From: Urechis unicinctus
Lineage: Eukaryota > Annelida > Polychaeta > Xenopneusta > Urechidae
Direction: 5' to 3'
Length of the DNA stretch: 64,000 nucleotides
Assembly: GCA_034190875.2 (NCBI GenBank)
Contig: CM067357.1
Span: 1,899,726-1,963,725, forward strand
Shown: one piece after another, positions 28,981-42,138 of the stretch
Numbering within the stretch: position 1 is the stretch's first letter
Layout of the letters: every line of letters begins with the position of its first letter
Position numbers and translations under genes: made by a program
The notes under the pieces: model-generated
The model's database searches: none
The model's input: only the letters and a program-made list of their open reading frames with translations
Told to the model about the DNA's origin: nothing

Positions 28981-30720
28981 ATTGATATCTAGGGAGCAGC
29001 GTGTTCTTCCTTCAAAGTTACTTGGAATTGCTTTTCCTATTTGAAAGCTCTGTATGGTGCCCAAAACATGTTACATGGGAAGCAATTGATGCATTTCGCC
29101 TTACCAGGCCTATATCTGTCGAAGTCCTGTTTCAAGTCAAAACAATGCACAGAACCCGAGTATTGCTAACCTCTTGGAAGCTAATGAGGTTCCACTTAAA
29201 ATTCGGAGATATTCAATATGATTTAAAATTAAAGGTTTAATCCCAAAAATACAGCATTTAACATGACTATCCCACCCCAAAATTACTTCGTTTGGCTTTC
29301 GCATCAGGGATTACATGTATGACTCGTGTCCCAATCGGGATATTGTGGCTGTGAAGACCGTGCCGAAAATCACCCCTTGGCAAATCAAGACGCCAACGAA
29401 TGATTTCCGTGAAATTAAAGATGAATATTCGGACCGTTCTGTCATCTACACAGACGATTCTACAGAAGGTGACTGTAGCTGCAATGGGTACAACTGGGTT
29501 CCGTATCCGTATTCCCAAAACCTCTCGTGGTAACTCTGAGACTTGTTGCCAAATCTAGTGAGCAAAGTTTTGTCATTGTCTGCACTGGTAGCAATCACAG
29601 GGAGTAATTTCATTAATTTCAATGATGTTTTTAGTCTTTAAGTTTTCCTTTTTGACACAAAATTAGTTGATTGTGGCAAGGATATCTTGTGTGGTTTTGG
29701 AGCCATATCAGGATACCTGGCAATGTGAGAGCAAACCGAGATGCCAGAGAAGTTCACAACCAGAATGTTACTGAGGTTAAAGTTCCCTTTACAGACTTTA
29801 AACCTAAGATCGCCAGATTCGTTAAGAACAAATAGCAGAAACAATGGGATGAATCCCCCACCAACAAACTTCATGAAATTTAACCCCAACTTCAGGAGGC
29901 CACACAGCTGCAGAGGCAGCCGTAGAGAGGAGGTAATTCTGCCCATGGTCGAAAAGGTCACACCTTTACAACTTTTACATGCTTTTCTACCGTGGAATAA
30001 ACCCATCCCCAAATGACTGAAATTAGAATCTGATGCAATACATTACCAATGTGTACCCATAAAGTCATAGGTTGGAATAAGAAATATTAGCGTACATGTT
30101 TAGCACGCTCTCAGAAATAAACAACAAAACAGCAACGCCATGCGTTATTCAACAAACCTATTGAGTATGTGTTCGATGGTGCATGTCCTCAAGTAATAGA
30201 GAAATATATCGTCGTTACGGGAAATAACAAATCTTTCCAGCGTTACACGGGCTAGTCAATATTAACTGTTTCACTAACACACTCGCTCACTCTCTCACTT
30301 ACTCATTCACCCATTCTATTATTGTCTAACTCAGTCACTGAATCACGCACGCACGTGGGCACTGATTTTTACACTCTATACTACATAGCCCATGCGCTCT
30401 TTCATCCACTAACTTGGATATAATTCACATACTGAGTCACTAACTCTTTAACTCAGCCAGTCACATCCTAAATCATTTACCCACTACCTCACCTACTCAA
30501 TCATCATCCCAGTCACTCACTCACTCACCAATTTGCATAATGACTCACGGACATACTTTCTTGAGTATCTTTCCTATTGTTTTGTGCAAATCACTCGCCA
30601 GGCATAAAACATGGTTATCGCTTACCAGGATTCCTCCCTTTATTGAAAATGTTCACATGCTCATATGCCAGTGCTTCAGGTTATATGGACATCTACTGTG
30701 ACTCATGCATCAATCTACAC
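28980..30720. repeat. Dispersed repeat 'a', copy 3 (split)
   Basis: 29060-29230 resembles 12390-12480 (GGAAGCAATTGATGCATTTCG). 30080-30720 resembles 12740-13320, including the CTCACT-rich part and GGCATAAAACATGG. Between them, 29267-29540 is open on both strands (for example TRVPIGI.. on one and CSCNGYNWVPYP on the other) without a recognisable domain. Confidence 0.5.
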
Positions 30721-30743
30721 TGACTGAAAATGCGGTGTGTAGT

Positions 30744-32016
30744 TGATATGGGGCTATTGTTGACTCGACGATATGAGCCTATTTTTGACATGACGATATG
30801 GGCCTATTGTTGACATGACGATATGGGCCTATTGTTGACCTGACGATATGGGCCTATTGTTGACACGACGATATGGGGCTATTGTTGACACGACGATACG
30901 GCCTATATGGGCCGACGATATGGGCCTATTGTTGACACGACGATATGGGCCTATTGTTGACACGACGATATGGGCCTATTGTTGACACGACGATATGGGC
31001 CTATTGTTGACACGACGATATGGTCTTATTTTTGACACGACGATATGGGTCTATTGATGACACGACGATACCGGCCTATTGTTGACACGACGATATGGGC
31101 CTATTGTTGACACGACGATATGGGCCTATTGTTGACACGACGATATGGGCCTATTGTTGACACGACGATATGGGCTTATTGTTGACACGACGATATGGGC
31201 CTATTGATGACACGACGATATGGCCTATTGTTGACCCGACGATATGGGCCTATTGTTGATATGGCGATATGGGCCTATTGTTGACATGACGATATGGGCC
31301 TATTGTTGACATGACGATATGGGCCTATTGTTGACACGACGATATGGGCCTATTGTTGACACGACGATATGGGTCTATTGTTGACACGACGATATGGGCC
31401 TATTGTTGACCCGACGATATACATGACGATATGGGCCTATTGTTGATATGGCGATATGGGCCTATTGTTGACACGACGATATGGTCTATTGTTGACATGA
31501 CGATATTGGCTTATTGTTGACACGACGATATGGGCCTATTTTTGACACGACGATATGGGCCTATTGTTGACACGACGATATGGGTCTATTGTTGACATGA
31601 CGATATGGGTCTTATTTTTGATTATGGGCTTATTGTTGACACGACGATATGGGGCCTATTGTTGACATGACGATATGGGCGTTGATATGGGCCTATTGTT
31701 GACACGACGATATGGGCCTATTGTTGACGATATGGGCCTATTGTTGACACGACGATATGGGTCTATTATTGTTGACACGACGATATGGCCTATTGTTGAC
31801 CTGATGGGCCTATTGTTGACACGACGATATGGGCATATTGTTGACACGACGATATTGGCTTATTGTTGACACGACGATATGTTGACACGACGATATGGGT
31901 CTATTGTTGACATGACGATATTGGCTTATTGTTGACACGACGATATGGACCTATTGTTGACACGACGATATGGACCTATTGTTGACACGACGATATGGGC
32001 TTATTGTTGACACGAG
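30744..32016 (+). repeat. Minisatellite, 25-bp unit, about 50 copies
   Basis: Unit GACACGACGATATGGGCCTA plus TTGTT. Variants ACATGACG, ACCTGACG and GGTCTATT recur in clusters; a few units are truncated. There are no unique spacers, so it is not a CRISPR array. It starts about 25 bp after dispersed repeat 'a' copy 3. Confidence 0.95.
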
Positions 32017-32019
32017 GCT

Positions 32020-33090
32020 TACATGCGGCTATTTCATCACCCGGCATGGACACTTCTGGAGCTACAAAGAGTCGGCAATATAGGATTTGCTTAAGTTATG
32101 CCGCTAACATATATAAGCATCATCATAGTTATTTACATGGGAACATTTCAAGCAGGTAGCTATCACATTTGTCCTTGATGATAGCGTCACTCGATCATTT
32201 GTGCATGGATATCGAATAGTCTTATCAACTGGCTTCAGGGTGGCGATAATATGTTGCCAGGGTTGGTGTTTATATTGTTGTAATTAGAAACAATTAAAAA
32301 GAAGATCCACAAAGAGACACTTATATGGTTCGAGGATAACACGCTGGTGCGATTAAACACCTATTTTGTCGACGGCAACGGAGAGTGGGGTAGGGAAGAG
32401 GACAAGAAACGTGACATGGCTACATGGGTTGCTGGGCTAGCTTGTACAACAATTGATAAAGAGGGAACTGGTAGTGTTGTAAAGTTGAATGATGACATAG
32501 CCTATGGAAGAAACATTGTTTTATGTGGACGATAATGGTAATGCAAGGCTGCATTGTTATCATAGGCATGGGGAAATGTATAGATTGCCATACATGTATA
32601 AAAATAGCAATCCATTCCTAGCGATTATATTAGATACGTCATTGTTTAACATGGCAAATTCTGTCCGTGCTGAACAATGAAAGGTTTGTATTTAACATAA
32701 GAGATATCCGAATCATGGTCTGATGCTGTTGTTATACTTATATATAATATCACGTTCACATAAGATCAGAAATATATGAGCGGCTTTAATATTCAGTACA
32801 CACTGGCCATATTTGGCTTGCTACCAATTGGCATTTACAACATAAAATGGTCACATAATATTAAATATCGGGGGTCAAATAAGTAATTGCCAAATATCAT
32901 TCACCAAATCGTGTTAATGCATGGACTCTTCTCATTGGATGAAACAAACGCGTAATCACTATATAATGGATCCCAAAGGATCCAAATGATGCAACCCGCC
33001 CAGTAACCCTACACACCATCGCCAGCTATCTTTTGTCAGTAGGTGCGAGTTGTTATGGAGCAGACGGCAGACCTAATGACTGAAGTGCCC
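32020..33090. other. Intergenic with one small dispersed duplicate
   Basis: About 100 bp at 32440-32545 (plus) resembles 46545-46625 on the minus strand (shared AATTGATAAAGAG/AATGGATAAAGAG and TGTGGACGAT). No gene is recognised. Confidence 0.4.
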
Positions 33091-33096
33091 GACACC

Positions 33097-33135
33097 GTAC
33101 AGGTGTATCCACCTGACAGGGGGATACACCTGTAC
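33097..33135. repeat. Perfect 14-bp hairpin
   Basis: GTACAGGTGTATCC (33097-33110) and GGATACACCTGTAC (33122-33135) are exact reverse complements around an 11-base loop. A 42-bp tandem repeat follows within 25 bp. Confidence 0.85.
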
Positions 33136-33156
33136 AGTGTATACAGCTTTCAGGTG

Positions 33157-33270
33157 TATGGGCGCGTTTGAGTGGGGTATACTATGAGTGTACACGTATA
33201 TGGGCGCGTTTGAGTGGGGTATACTATGAGTGTACATATATATGGGCGCGTTTGAGAGGGGTGATACTAC
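33157..33270 (+). repeat. 42-bp tandem repeat, about 2.7 copies
   Basis: Units start TATGGGCGCGTTTGAG at 33157, 33199 and 33241. The third is slightly diverged. Confidence 0.9.
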
Positions 33271-33469
33271 GAGTAAAGGCTGGAAGCTTGTATTGCTATA
33301 TTCAACATTTGTGTACAGACATACATTAATCAATGCTTACATTGCACGCAATCCACTTGACCTATCTGTCAATATATGTATCTTTTGTTCTATTTACCGA
33401 TCTAACTTTCTGGCTGCGCCCATATCGGTCACAGCTCAACAGATAGATGACAGCCGATTAAAATAATCT

Positions 33470-34025
33470 TTTGCATCAACAATGTATCACTAATATCGTT
33501 TTGATGAAAACATTGCTGCAACCAGTTCAAACTGAATTCCAGAGTACAGGACCAGAACGAGAAAATGCTTTTTCACCACAGTGCTTTTTTCTGCTATTTT
33601 GGACAACCAAAAGCAACTTGTCTTTAGATCTCAATGGCCTTGCCGGTTCGTATTGCGTTACCATTTCACAGATGCAGCCTAGTGCCTGATGATGTATTGC
33701 ACGGTACACTTGGACCACAACCTTAAAATTGACTCTGTATGTGACAGGAAGCTAGTGTAGGTGTCTGAGGAAGGGAGTGATGTATGCTCACGACTGCTAC
33801 GGCTAACAAGACGAGCAGCATCATTTTGGAATTGCATTGCTTGTACAGCATAAATACAGCGAAATATCGAATCAAGGCACATTCAACGAACTGACAGTAA
33901 GAACGAGTCGATGCAACCATGCTGGGCTGCAAGTCATATATGTTCTTGCTGGTAGTTGTGATCATTCCAAAGGTGCAAAGCTGAGACGACATGCTAACAA
34001 CAGAAGTGCAGTAAGTTTGATATAA
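33470..34025 (-). mobile_element. LINE (CR1/L2-like) 3' fragment: end of reverse transcriptase and tail
   Basis: Minus-strand frames carry, in order, pieces of the C-terminal part of CR1/L2-type LINE ORF2. A damaged region ends in QNDAARLVSRSS. Next comes VQVYRAIHHQALG, then YEPARPLRSKDKLLL, and finally GEKAFSRSGPVLWNSV. The pieces are in different frames, so it is a dead, 5'-truncated copy. The catalytic F/YADD motif is not present in what remains. 5' truncation is typical of LINE insertion by target-primed reverse transcription. Confidence 0.75.
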
Positions 34026-34234
34026 GCACATTATTTAACATTTCCCTTCTGTCTTTGTGTTACACAGGTGTGGTGTAATAATTACCACAATTGATAATGA
34101 TTGATCATCCCTAAGAAATAAGAAATAATCAGCACTATAACTTGAAGCTGCATACCTTTTGGAAAAGCGCTTTAGGTTTTTTGTAGCTATGAATTAATAA
34201 TAAATCATTTTGGTCTCGCTCCTTTGACCGATGC

Positions 34235-35401
34235 ATGCTATTTGTATTCAATATCTCAAGGAACAACACTACGGCCCAGAACAATGCGGACAAATGGCGC
34301 GCAAACTACAACAACACAGAAATGTCACAAGGTTCGCTAGGATCTAATGCAACGGCCATTGCCTTCCAAGAAGACACGACAACGAATATCTATTCTACAG
34401 TGAACAGGTTCAAGAATGTACGAAATGAAAGGATGACCCTTGATGAAGTTAAACGGCTACAGTATATAAGCAGAGTAAATGCAAGATATGTAAGGCCATG
34501 CCTGTACTTTTTGGCTATTGTTGGTAGCTTGTTGGCATTTCTAACCCTACTTTTACGTGCTCAAAGGCACACGGCTCATATCTATATGGGGGCTCTCGCA
34601 CTTTCGGATTTATTTGGTAGTGTTGCTTCTTGTGCATTTGGTTTTCTCGACCTATTCTGTGACGAGGGATGGTCAACAGCATCATGTACAGCCCTGTATT
34701 ACATTTCATTACCATCTTTGTACGTCGGCCGATCTTGCCTAATGGCTTCTAATCTGTTAGCTGTAGCATTAGCCGCCGATCGCTATGTGGTCGTCCGATT
34801 GCCACTTAAAAGATCTGTGTACTGCATTCCTAGAAGAGCGTACAAAATTGGACTTGGCATTTTCATCATATCGTTTGCAATAGGCGTAAATTTCCTAATA
34901 CGTTTCAAGCCCATCTATATCTTTAACGAAAGCACGTCAAGGTTTGGTCAGAGCACCGCTATCACTTACACCTTTACGTATCTTGAAATGATTATTCGGT
35001 TTGTTATTCCTTTATTTTGTCTAGCATGGTTTAATATTGCACTCGTACAAAGCCTTGCACAAAATCGAAAAAAACGACAGGTTATTGCTGAGAGCAGCGC
35101 AGATCATACAAGTAAAGCCCAAAGCCAACTGGTTCTTATAACGATATTTATCATAATTTTCTTCTTTCTAACCCAGACAGTCGAGTTCGTAAGGCAATTT
35201 TTGTTTCAGTTTGCACAATCGTGGCATTTTACTTTCCGAATGGAATTACTCATTATAATTCAATACGATTTCCTTGTTCTTAACCTATGCGTTAATTTTT
35301 TTATATACATTGGCTTAAGTCCAGCTTTTCGTAAAATGACCTTGAGTCTGTTTCAAGCGAAGAAAGTTCGCAATGAGAGCACTATACAAACAACATCATA
35401 A
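34235..35401 (+). CDS. Rhodopsin-class (class A) GPCR, intact, single exon, 388 aa
   Basis: An uninterrupted frame with seven hydrophobic segments (roughly 86-108, 114-140, 153-181, 203-222, 240-267, 294-318, 328-359). Landmarks are the TM2 aspartate in LALSD (D125), cysteine 151 before TM3 for the extracellular disulphide, DRY at 182-184, and N-x-x-x-Y in TM7 (N354-Y358), where the usual proline of NPxxY is phenylalanine. The N-terminus has N-glycosylation sites (NIS, NTT, NTE, NAT). ATG at 34231 is out of frame; ATG 34235 or ATG 34322 could start the protein. It looks like a neuropeptide/FMRFamide-type receptor by general resemblance, but the ligand is unknown. A truncated paralogue is at 14963-15327 (minus). 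It is single-exon, so retroposition in its history is possible. Confidence 0.85.
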   Translation: MLFVFNISRNNTTAQNNADKWRANYNNTEMSQGSLGSNATAIAFQEDTTTNIYSTVNRFKNVRNERMTLDEVKRLQYISRVNARYVRPCLYFLAIVGSLLAFLTLLLRAQRHTAHIYMGALALSDLFGSVASCAFGFLDLFCDEGWSTASCTALYYISLPSLYVGRSCLMASNLLAVALAADRYVVVRLPLKRSVYCIPRRAYKIGLGIFIISFAIGVNFLIRFKPIYIFNESTSRFGQSTAITYTFTYLEMIIRFVIPLFCLAWFNIALVQSLAQNRKKRQVIAESSADHTSKAQSQLVLITIFIIIFFFLTQTVEFVRQFLFQFAQSWHFTFRMELLIIIQYDFLVLNLCVNFFIYIGLSPAFRKMTLSLFQAKKVRNESTIQTTS

Positions 35402-37450
35402 AAGTGAGGCAAAAACAATCTGCTGTTGGGTTTCAGTTAAGCCCGATAATTTGGATATGATCACGTTATTTATATACCATCCTTTAATAATTCTGCCTGT
35501 ACATGTGTCGGTATATATTTAGTTAGCTCAACTCAGTATCAATTCCTGTGGTGACTACACATCTATAAAGGTTTGATGGTTAAACATGCATTTAGCGCAT
35601 GAATATTGTGGCATGTATTGATATTATTTATCATTCATAAAGCTGTTGTGCAGTTTATGCAGACATTCAAACCGCAAGATGAAAGAGACTACTAAGAACG
35701 TGGTGGCTATGTCCTGCTACTTATATTGTTAGCGCCCATATCTTATTGGCAGTACCTCTGTAACACAGACCGGCAAAGGCTATCATATTTGCTCTGCGTT
35801 GTACAATTGTTTTGTATAGCCAAGGAATCATTTAAATCCTGTGTCAAGGTGATTAATGGTTATAAATTGCTTCTACATAATTATGTCTCAATTTAACTTC
35901 ACGTGTATGTACTAACAGTGGGTAAAGCAGAGCATAACTAGAATGTCTTGTGCTGATTGCGGGGTATCATTTTCATTCGTATAGGTTTTGGTTGAATAAG
36001 TTTAAAACGCACTATAATTTGTGTTGTAGATCTGGAATATTGTATCCACATGCAGATGATAGAACGCTCTAGTTTGCACATTAGCTAACTGAGGAATGTG
36101 TATGTGTTTATATCATTGCTATTTGATTGATGATAACATTAAACCTGCACATACAATTTCTGCCAGCAGCATACTCAATTATTTACTTCAGATCTACAAT
36201 ATCAGTACTTCATGCAGACACAATATCAAATCGCACCGATGTTTGTTCCGGGGCTCTGTACGTCACAATAGAGTAATAGATTTAAGCTTTATTCATGATT
36301 GGATTGTCCGACAGGTACCAGCTCATCTCCTGCTGTATTACAAAGCATTCATATTGCACCGTTTACAGTGCACCCCAAGTAACTGTTGACCAGGTGGTAA
36401 TGTGCAGTCTAATGCCATGCAAATCGCGACGTGTCCCCACTCACATTCTCGCGTCCGCTGGCATCAGTCGCTGCAGAAAGGAACTTGTACAGATGCATTT
36501 AGATAGATACATCGAACACTGATGCTTATTTTTTTAAATCGTGACTAGACGTTGTCAAATAACGTGAGCCGGACCATGCAAGAAAGGTTCACATTTTACT
36601 CGTCTCAAATGTCAAAAATAAGACCGTGGCCAAAAAATCAAGTCAGGTTATAAATATCATTGAAGGTGCTAATGTATTGGAGGTGCTTATTTCTACTTCA
36701 GAATGAATAATGTTCTTTGTCCACGAGCCTGTATGGCATTTCCTTAAAGAAATCAAATAAGATCAGCGAACATAAGGTTCTAGGGAGCGAACGATATATT
36801 TCCTTACAACAGACGCTCGGTTCCCGACGCCAAACTTCCGAGCGGCTACATAGATGTATAACTAGTGGCATGCAGTCTTTGGTGCTGTGGCGGACCAACT
36901 CGTGAGTAAACGCCGAATACTAGCCATTAAAATGTTGATCATTGAATGGCGTAATCTTTACTGTCTAAAGTACGATTATCCGAGGGAAAGAATAATGGAA
37001 CAGCGCGACGGCGGTGGAGATCGCTTGCATACTTTCTTGACATATACAGTTGTAGCGGCAAGCCGCTCGGAAGCTTGGCATCCATAACCGAGTATCTGTG
37101 GTGCTGATGTTGCACCCTTCTTCGCTATATATGTGCGCACTCATGCAAACCTACCCTGATGTAACATGGTCAATGTCTGCTGAGGCCCTAGGGTCTTTGT
37201 AAGTGCTCTCCCTCTGACGTCACCAGCGCTTGGTACCAGCGAACATTTGAATATTCGCGAGCTGAACAAAGTGCAATATTTCAGATTATTCATCAAATGT
37301 TTGAATAGGGAAGGTAGTCATGTAAAAGACATTCACTCAAGAAATAATATATAAGCAAACGGGCTGCCATTGCGATGCAAACATTCGGCAAATGCAGATC
37401 GCAATGCCTAGTCTCATCCATGTGACAATCTCCTTTCATCTTGGTTTTGC
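35402..37450. other. Intergenic, no gene recognised
   Basis: Short overlapping frames only. TGACGTCA (cAMP-response-element consensus) occurs at 37215-37222, with no gene identified next to it. Confidence 0.45.
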
Positions 37451-37454
37451 AGCA

Positions 37455-37630
37455 AATTTACAATGCTAGTCTGCAAAGATTGTTGTTGTTCTGGATGGAG
37501 AGTGGGGTATCAGCGTTGGCAGACACGCTAAATCAGTAAAGTTAGTCACAATGTGCGAAGCTGTGTCTCCAGAACACCCTGTTGTGAAGCACTTCTCAGG
37601 CTAGGACTGAGACTTGGCTTGTCTCGTCAT
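37455..37630 (+). pseudogene. Decayed PAN/Apple-like exon remnant
   Basis: The stretch around 37541-37600 (AGTCACAATGTGCGAAGCTG then TGTCTCCAGAACACCCTGTT) aligns with 10744-10800 (AGTAAGTTGCAATGTGCACC then TGTCTCCAGAACACATGCTG). Upstream sequence also aligns with the signal-peptide part of that exon. No open frame spans it. Confidence 0.5.
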
Positions 37631-37649
37631 TTCGATGCTTGTCGCTGAT

Positions 37650-39200
37650 TGCCTTAATACTCACTTGCCGGTTTGAAAAAGCTGTCAGGTTCAGAGAATT
37701 TGTTACACCTTAAGAGTCGGCTTGTTTGTTTACCGCAGAAGTTTATTTATCGACCAAAGTTACATCAATGTTAAATTAAATCTCACTCATGTCAACACAA
37801 AACTAATAGTATCCAACAGAGCTTTGCAGCTAATTTTTCTTCCATATCAGACAGCAGACATACTTAATAACTTAATTGTTGTCTGATCAAGTGGGCTGCA
37901 AGGATTCATGTATACAGTGTTGTACAATGAAAATGTAATAGCTCATCAATATGCATTCTAAACAAACAACTAATTTCTAACTAACTGCTGTTTATAAATA
38001 AAGATACACTTGGATATAATGTAGGCCTTAACAAAGACTAATCAAAACATTTTCAAAAGTTAATGTAGATTCATTCTGAGGTGGAACATATATAGCAGAG
38101 CAAGTACAACAGCTGTTTCTTTAGGAATATCAGCTACTCCATAAATGAATGCATAACATCTGAGTTTCTATGTATTTACCCAGCTAAAATATATTTGCCA
38201 TGCAATATGTCATAACTAATTACACACATCAATAACCTCATAACTACATCTGTTACAGGTGTCTGTGTGGTAACTGTCAATCAATGGCAGAGATGGGCGA
38301 ATACGTATGATGGGTGTTCTTCTAGGGAATAAACTACATTTAAAGCCCCCAATTGCATTAAAACTACAAATCATCATTGATCATAGTGCTCATTTTCCTG
38401 TCAGCATTCTTATTATTATTACGTGCCCATAACTATTGAGACAATTAACAGCAAAATTGATACAATGCAACATCAAATATCTTGGCGGAAGAGACCTGTA
38501 GGGTACAGGTTCTTAATATGGCTGATACAGTTGTGCCCTCTGTACCAAAAATTATCAAGGGGCTGCTGGACAAATTATACAAAGGTAATGTATAAACAGT
38601 GAATTACAAACATTTATATAGCAGTTATCAAATGGGAAACAATTTGTTTTGAACACAAGGTCATCATGTAAATATACTAATTGGGAAATATCCCTCTTAT
38701 ATGTGAAGACAACTATTTTATTGTCTAAAGGGACACATGGGATTAAACATGCTCACAAATTTAATTGGCGCATGTGAAATAGGAGTTCACCTCATCCCCT
38801 ATGATTATACATCAAAAGCGTACACAACATTAGCCACTCTAATTCCACCCCCCCCCCCCCCCCCCAAAAAAAACGAGAAGAACGTCACATATGCGCAGCT
38901 GATGAATATACATAATATTGCCTTCTATAAGATACTGGTAAGATACCTAAAGAGATTCGTCAGAGCCCCAAAAGGAAAGTTAGCAAGCTGCTTGGTAACA
39001 GCACGCAGTAAACCAAAAATGTTAATTTTCAGACTTTATTCACAGGGAATCATACATACTTGCAGTACACATTAATGTCGTTTACACAATATGAAACGAT
39101 GAGTGAAATGAAATCACATATGTCTCCATAATAACATCGTATTTCGGAGCATATAATACATTACAGGGTTTTTTTGGAACCGTTATCGATGGCCGACATA
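37650..39200. other. Intergenic, no gene recognised
   Basis: AT-rich; contains the poly-C/poly-A junction at 38848-38873. A 112-codon frame at 38737-39075 runs through that homopolymer and is not credible. Confidence 0.5.
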
Positions 39201-39299
39201 TGAATAAAAACAGATCTCCAAGGCTTTCCATAATGTCATCAACATTTCCAAGGTACCTTGCATATGCTTCATGTCATGTAATAATGATCCCTGTTAACA

Positions 39300-40278
39300 A
39301 ATTTTAACACATTCGTGCACATTTTAGCAAGTAATAAAAAATGCCTTTCACAGGGTATGCGTTTCAGATATGCTGTGTAAACGATTACCACCACACTTAA
39401 AACTTTTCGACAAATAATATATTACAGTCCACAAAATCCTCATATGTTCTGTTGCCAGATGTTCCGTGTAATGACTTTCAAGGACTTTTAACAAATGCCA
39501 CATTAAAGGTTTTCCTCATATATGCGTTCAGATGTCCGAAGACTTTGAAAACTTTCCACAAATGAAATTTGAATGTCAACAAATGTCACATTTATAAGAT
39601 TTTTCACCAGCATGTCTTTTCATATGTCCCATAAGATTACTTCCACAAGTAAACGACTTTCCACAAGTATCACATTTGTAAGGTTTTTCACCAGTGTGCC
39701 TTTTCATATGTTGTGTCAGATGACTTCCATGAGTAAAAGACTTTCCACAAATGTCACATTTGTAAGGTTTTTTATCAGTATGCATTCTCTTATGTTCTGT
39801 TAGACTACTACCATGAATGAACGACTGCCAACAAATGTCGCAATTATAAGATTTTTCACCCGGAAGTCTTTTCATATGTCCCGTAAGATTATTTCCACAA
39901 GTAAACGACTTCCCACAAGTTTCACATTTGTACGGTTTTTCACCAGAATGCATTCTCATATGCTTTGCTAGACCATTTCCACGAGCCAACGACTTTCCAC
40001 AATTGTCAAATTTGTAAGGTTTTTCACCAGTATGCATTTTCATATGTTGTGTCAGATGACTTCCGCGAGCAAACGACTTCCACAAGTGTCACATTTGTTA
40101 GATTTTTTACCAGTATGCGTTCTTTTATTGGAGTTTATATTGCTTCCATTGCAGAAGCAATAGGAAGAAAATCCATCCCAGACATCATCAGAGGCCCCAG
40201 CTTTATCACTGCTTTAACGTCTTCCACTCTGATGTATTTGGCTCCATCAGCCAGAATTCTCCTGTAACACATGTTCAT
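39300..40278 (-). pseudogene. C2H2 zinc-finger gene, copy 1, frame-broken
   Basis: Minus-strand ATG at 40278 opens [12 protein letters not shown] and a short acidic/basic leader shared with copy 2 (49324). A shift near 40190 and another near 40090 (a base missing in the first finger's TGTGGAAAGTCG) break the frame. A long readable part, 40085-39576, holds about six fingers with classical HTGEKPYKC linkers and CxxC...HxxxH, then stops mid-finger at TGA (39576). Finger debris continues to about 39300. One finger has F in place of the first cysteine (KFDNCG), another P for the last histidine. It was probably a DNA-binding transcription factor; now likely a pseudogene, unless the breaks are sequencing errors. 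Confidence 0.7.
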
Positions 40279-40279
40279 G

Positions 40280-42130
40280 AATCAACACCTGTTTTCATGT
40301 GATCTTGTAAAACATCATAAGTCAAACGAAAGGGCGGTCTTGCATTGAAAACACACTTCATTGTGGAAACTGTTGCTCGATTGATATACAGATAGGCAAT
40401 GTTTCCCAGTAAATGTGTGGCAAAATCCCATTTTCTCATGAAACAATGTGTTGAAATGATCGCTATTAAGACGTGGACAGTTGCGCATAGTCATATATTT
40501 CCACAGCATGTGGATATGTTGGTGGGTACATATTTTGGCACCATTGGTGAGAAGGAAGGAACGAAGATCTATTTCCCTCTTCCTCAGCTAACATAAGCTG
40601 AGGAATCGAGACAATGTCTCTGTAATTAACTAGTGTACCTAATTAAATTTGCTATTGTCTAACTTATCAGAGGCAGATATGATAATTAATCAACAGGTAA
40701 GCTGGGTTAAGGTTTTCAAGCGTGTAAACCAAGTCAACTGTGGTAAGTTGCCTTAGCATGTCTGGGAGGAAGTTGACGGAATTCAGAGAGAGGATATTCT
40801 CATCCAATGCCTGAATTCAGCTGATTTCATCAATTTCTTAACAGAAACAGTGCCTTTAGGTTCATATAAGTTAAGTAAAGAGGGTATATACAGTTCATTT
40901 GTTGCGGGCCAGCTCAATTGATCTTGATGTTTAAAACACCCAAATAAAGGGTAAGGTTAATATATGGTTTAACGGCACACTGGCACTAGTGTGTTATATG
41001 TTAACAACTAAGGTGGGGAAAATGCGAATAGGAAAAGACCAGAAGGAATTAAGGCTGAGATCATTGAAGCAGTTCTTGTGTTTATTTATTTTGAACGCAC
41101 ACACTCATGGTTTGATGAATATGTCAATAAATAATTTTCCACAACATTTATGATATTCAATCTTTATAGCAGTGTTGTGTTCCATTCTCGAGAGAACGTT
41201 TTGCAGTAGCTGGTCGAGGACAAAATATCGATGCAGCCAACAAATGCAAATAATGGTAATGAAAGTTTGCTAAATGATCAATTCAGCAAACGTGTTACTC
41301 CTAATCGTGAGCTAATCCTCTGAGTTTATGTCCAGCGTCTGGGTCGCTGCTTCTGTCTATTACGTGGCTGCACTTACGAGAACCAATACAATCCATGATT
41401 GTTTCGCTGCTCTCAAAACTAGTCGATGGTGCTCTTTGTGGACGGGAAATGTGGCACAACCTGCAAAGCAATGGATTACTGGGTAATTTGTTGTGAAAAC
41501 CAACGGAACTTTTGGGCGAGGTGGAAATCGATACGTTGACAAACAATTGAAGTAGCTTGTCATCGCCCGTAAGCGGGCGGATTATCATTAATAAGGCCCT
41601 AATCAGATTCCACCCTTTGTCTGTATTTAAAATCATCCGCGGAAGAAACATTAGCAAACAATTAAATGCTGCGGAGTGGTCTAAGTGAGGGCACGTTTCT
41701 CGTGCATGACGTGTTTGGCGTTGATGCAGGTGATATGAATATGCATTACGTCGTATATACGTGAAGACCAGGTGCGATGCGTGGCAGAACAGGTCACGTC
41801 ATAGCGACACCATTTACAGCTACATTTGCTAGTTCAAAAATAAGGTGCGTCAAAATAAAAAAACGATGCATTCAGGCGAGCTGAGTATCTTTTTATTATC
41901 TTATATAAATGCTCATGTTATAACTTACTGGAAGTAACAATGGTTACATAATCGTTGCAGGTATATTGAATGATACTATCGAGGTGTACAACCTGAGGCT
42001 TCCAAACCAACGTTTACATGTGTGCTACGTCTTTTGGGGGACGCAATATGTATATTACATAGCTGGTGCGCACTAGCAGACTGCCTTGCGTTTCTCAGAA
42101 TGAAAAGAAGCTATAAATGATCTCGATTAC
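40280..42130. other. Intergenic, no gene recognised
   Basis: A 118-codon minus-strand frame at 41301-41657 includes PLLCRLCHISRPQRAPS but matches no domain with confidence and overlaps another open frame. The rest has only short frames. Confidence 0.4.
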
Positions 42131-42138
42131 TAACGCCT

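Noticed and set aside
30744..32016. Possible CRISPR array
   Set aside because: Repeats are head to tail with no spacers, in a eukaryotic context; it is a minisatellite.
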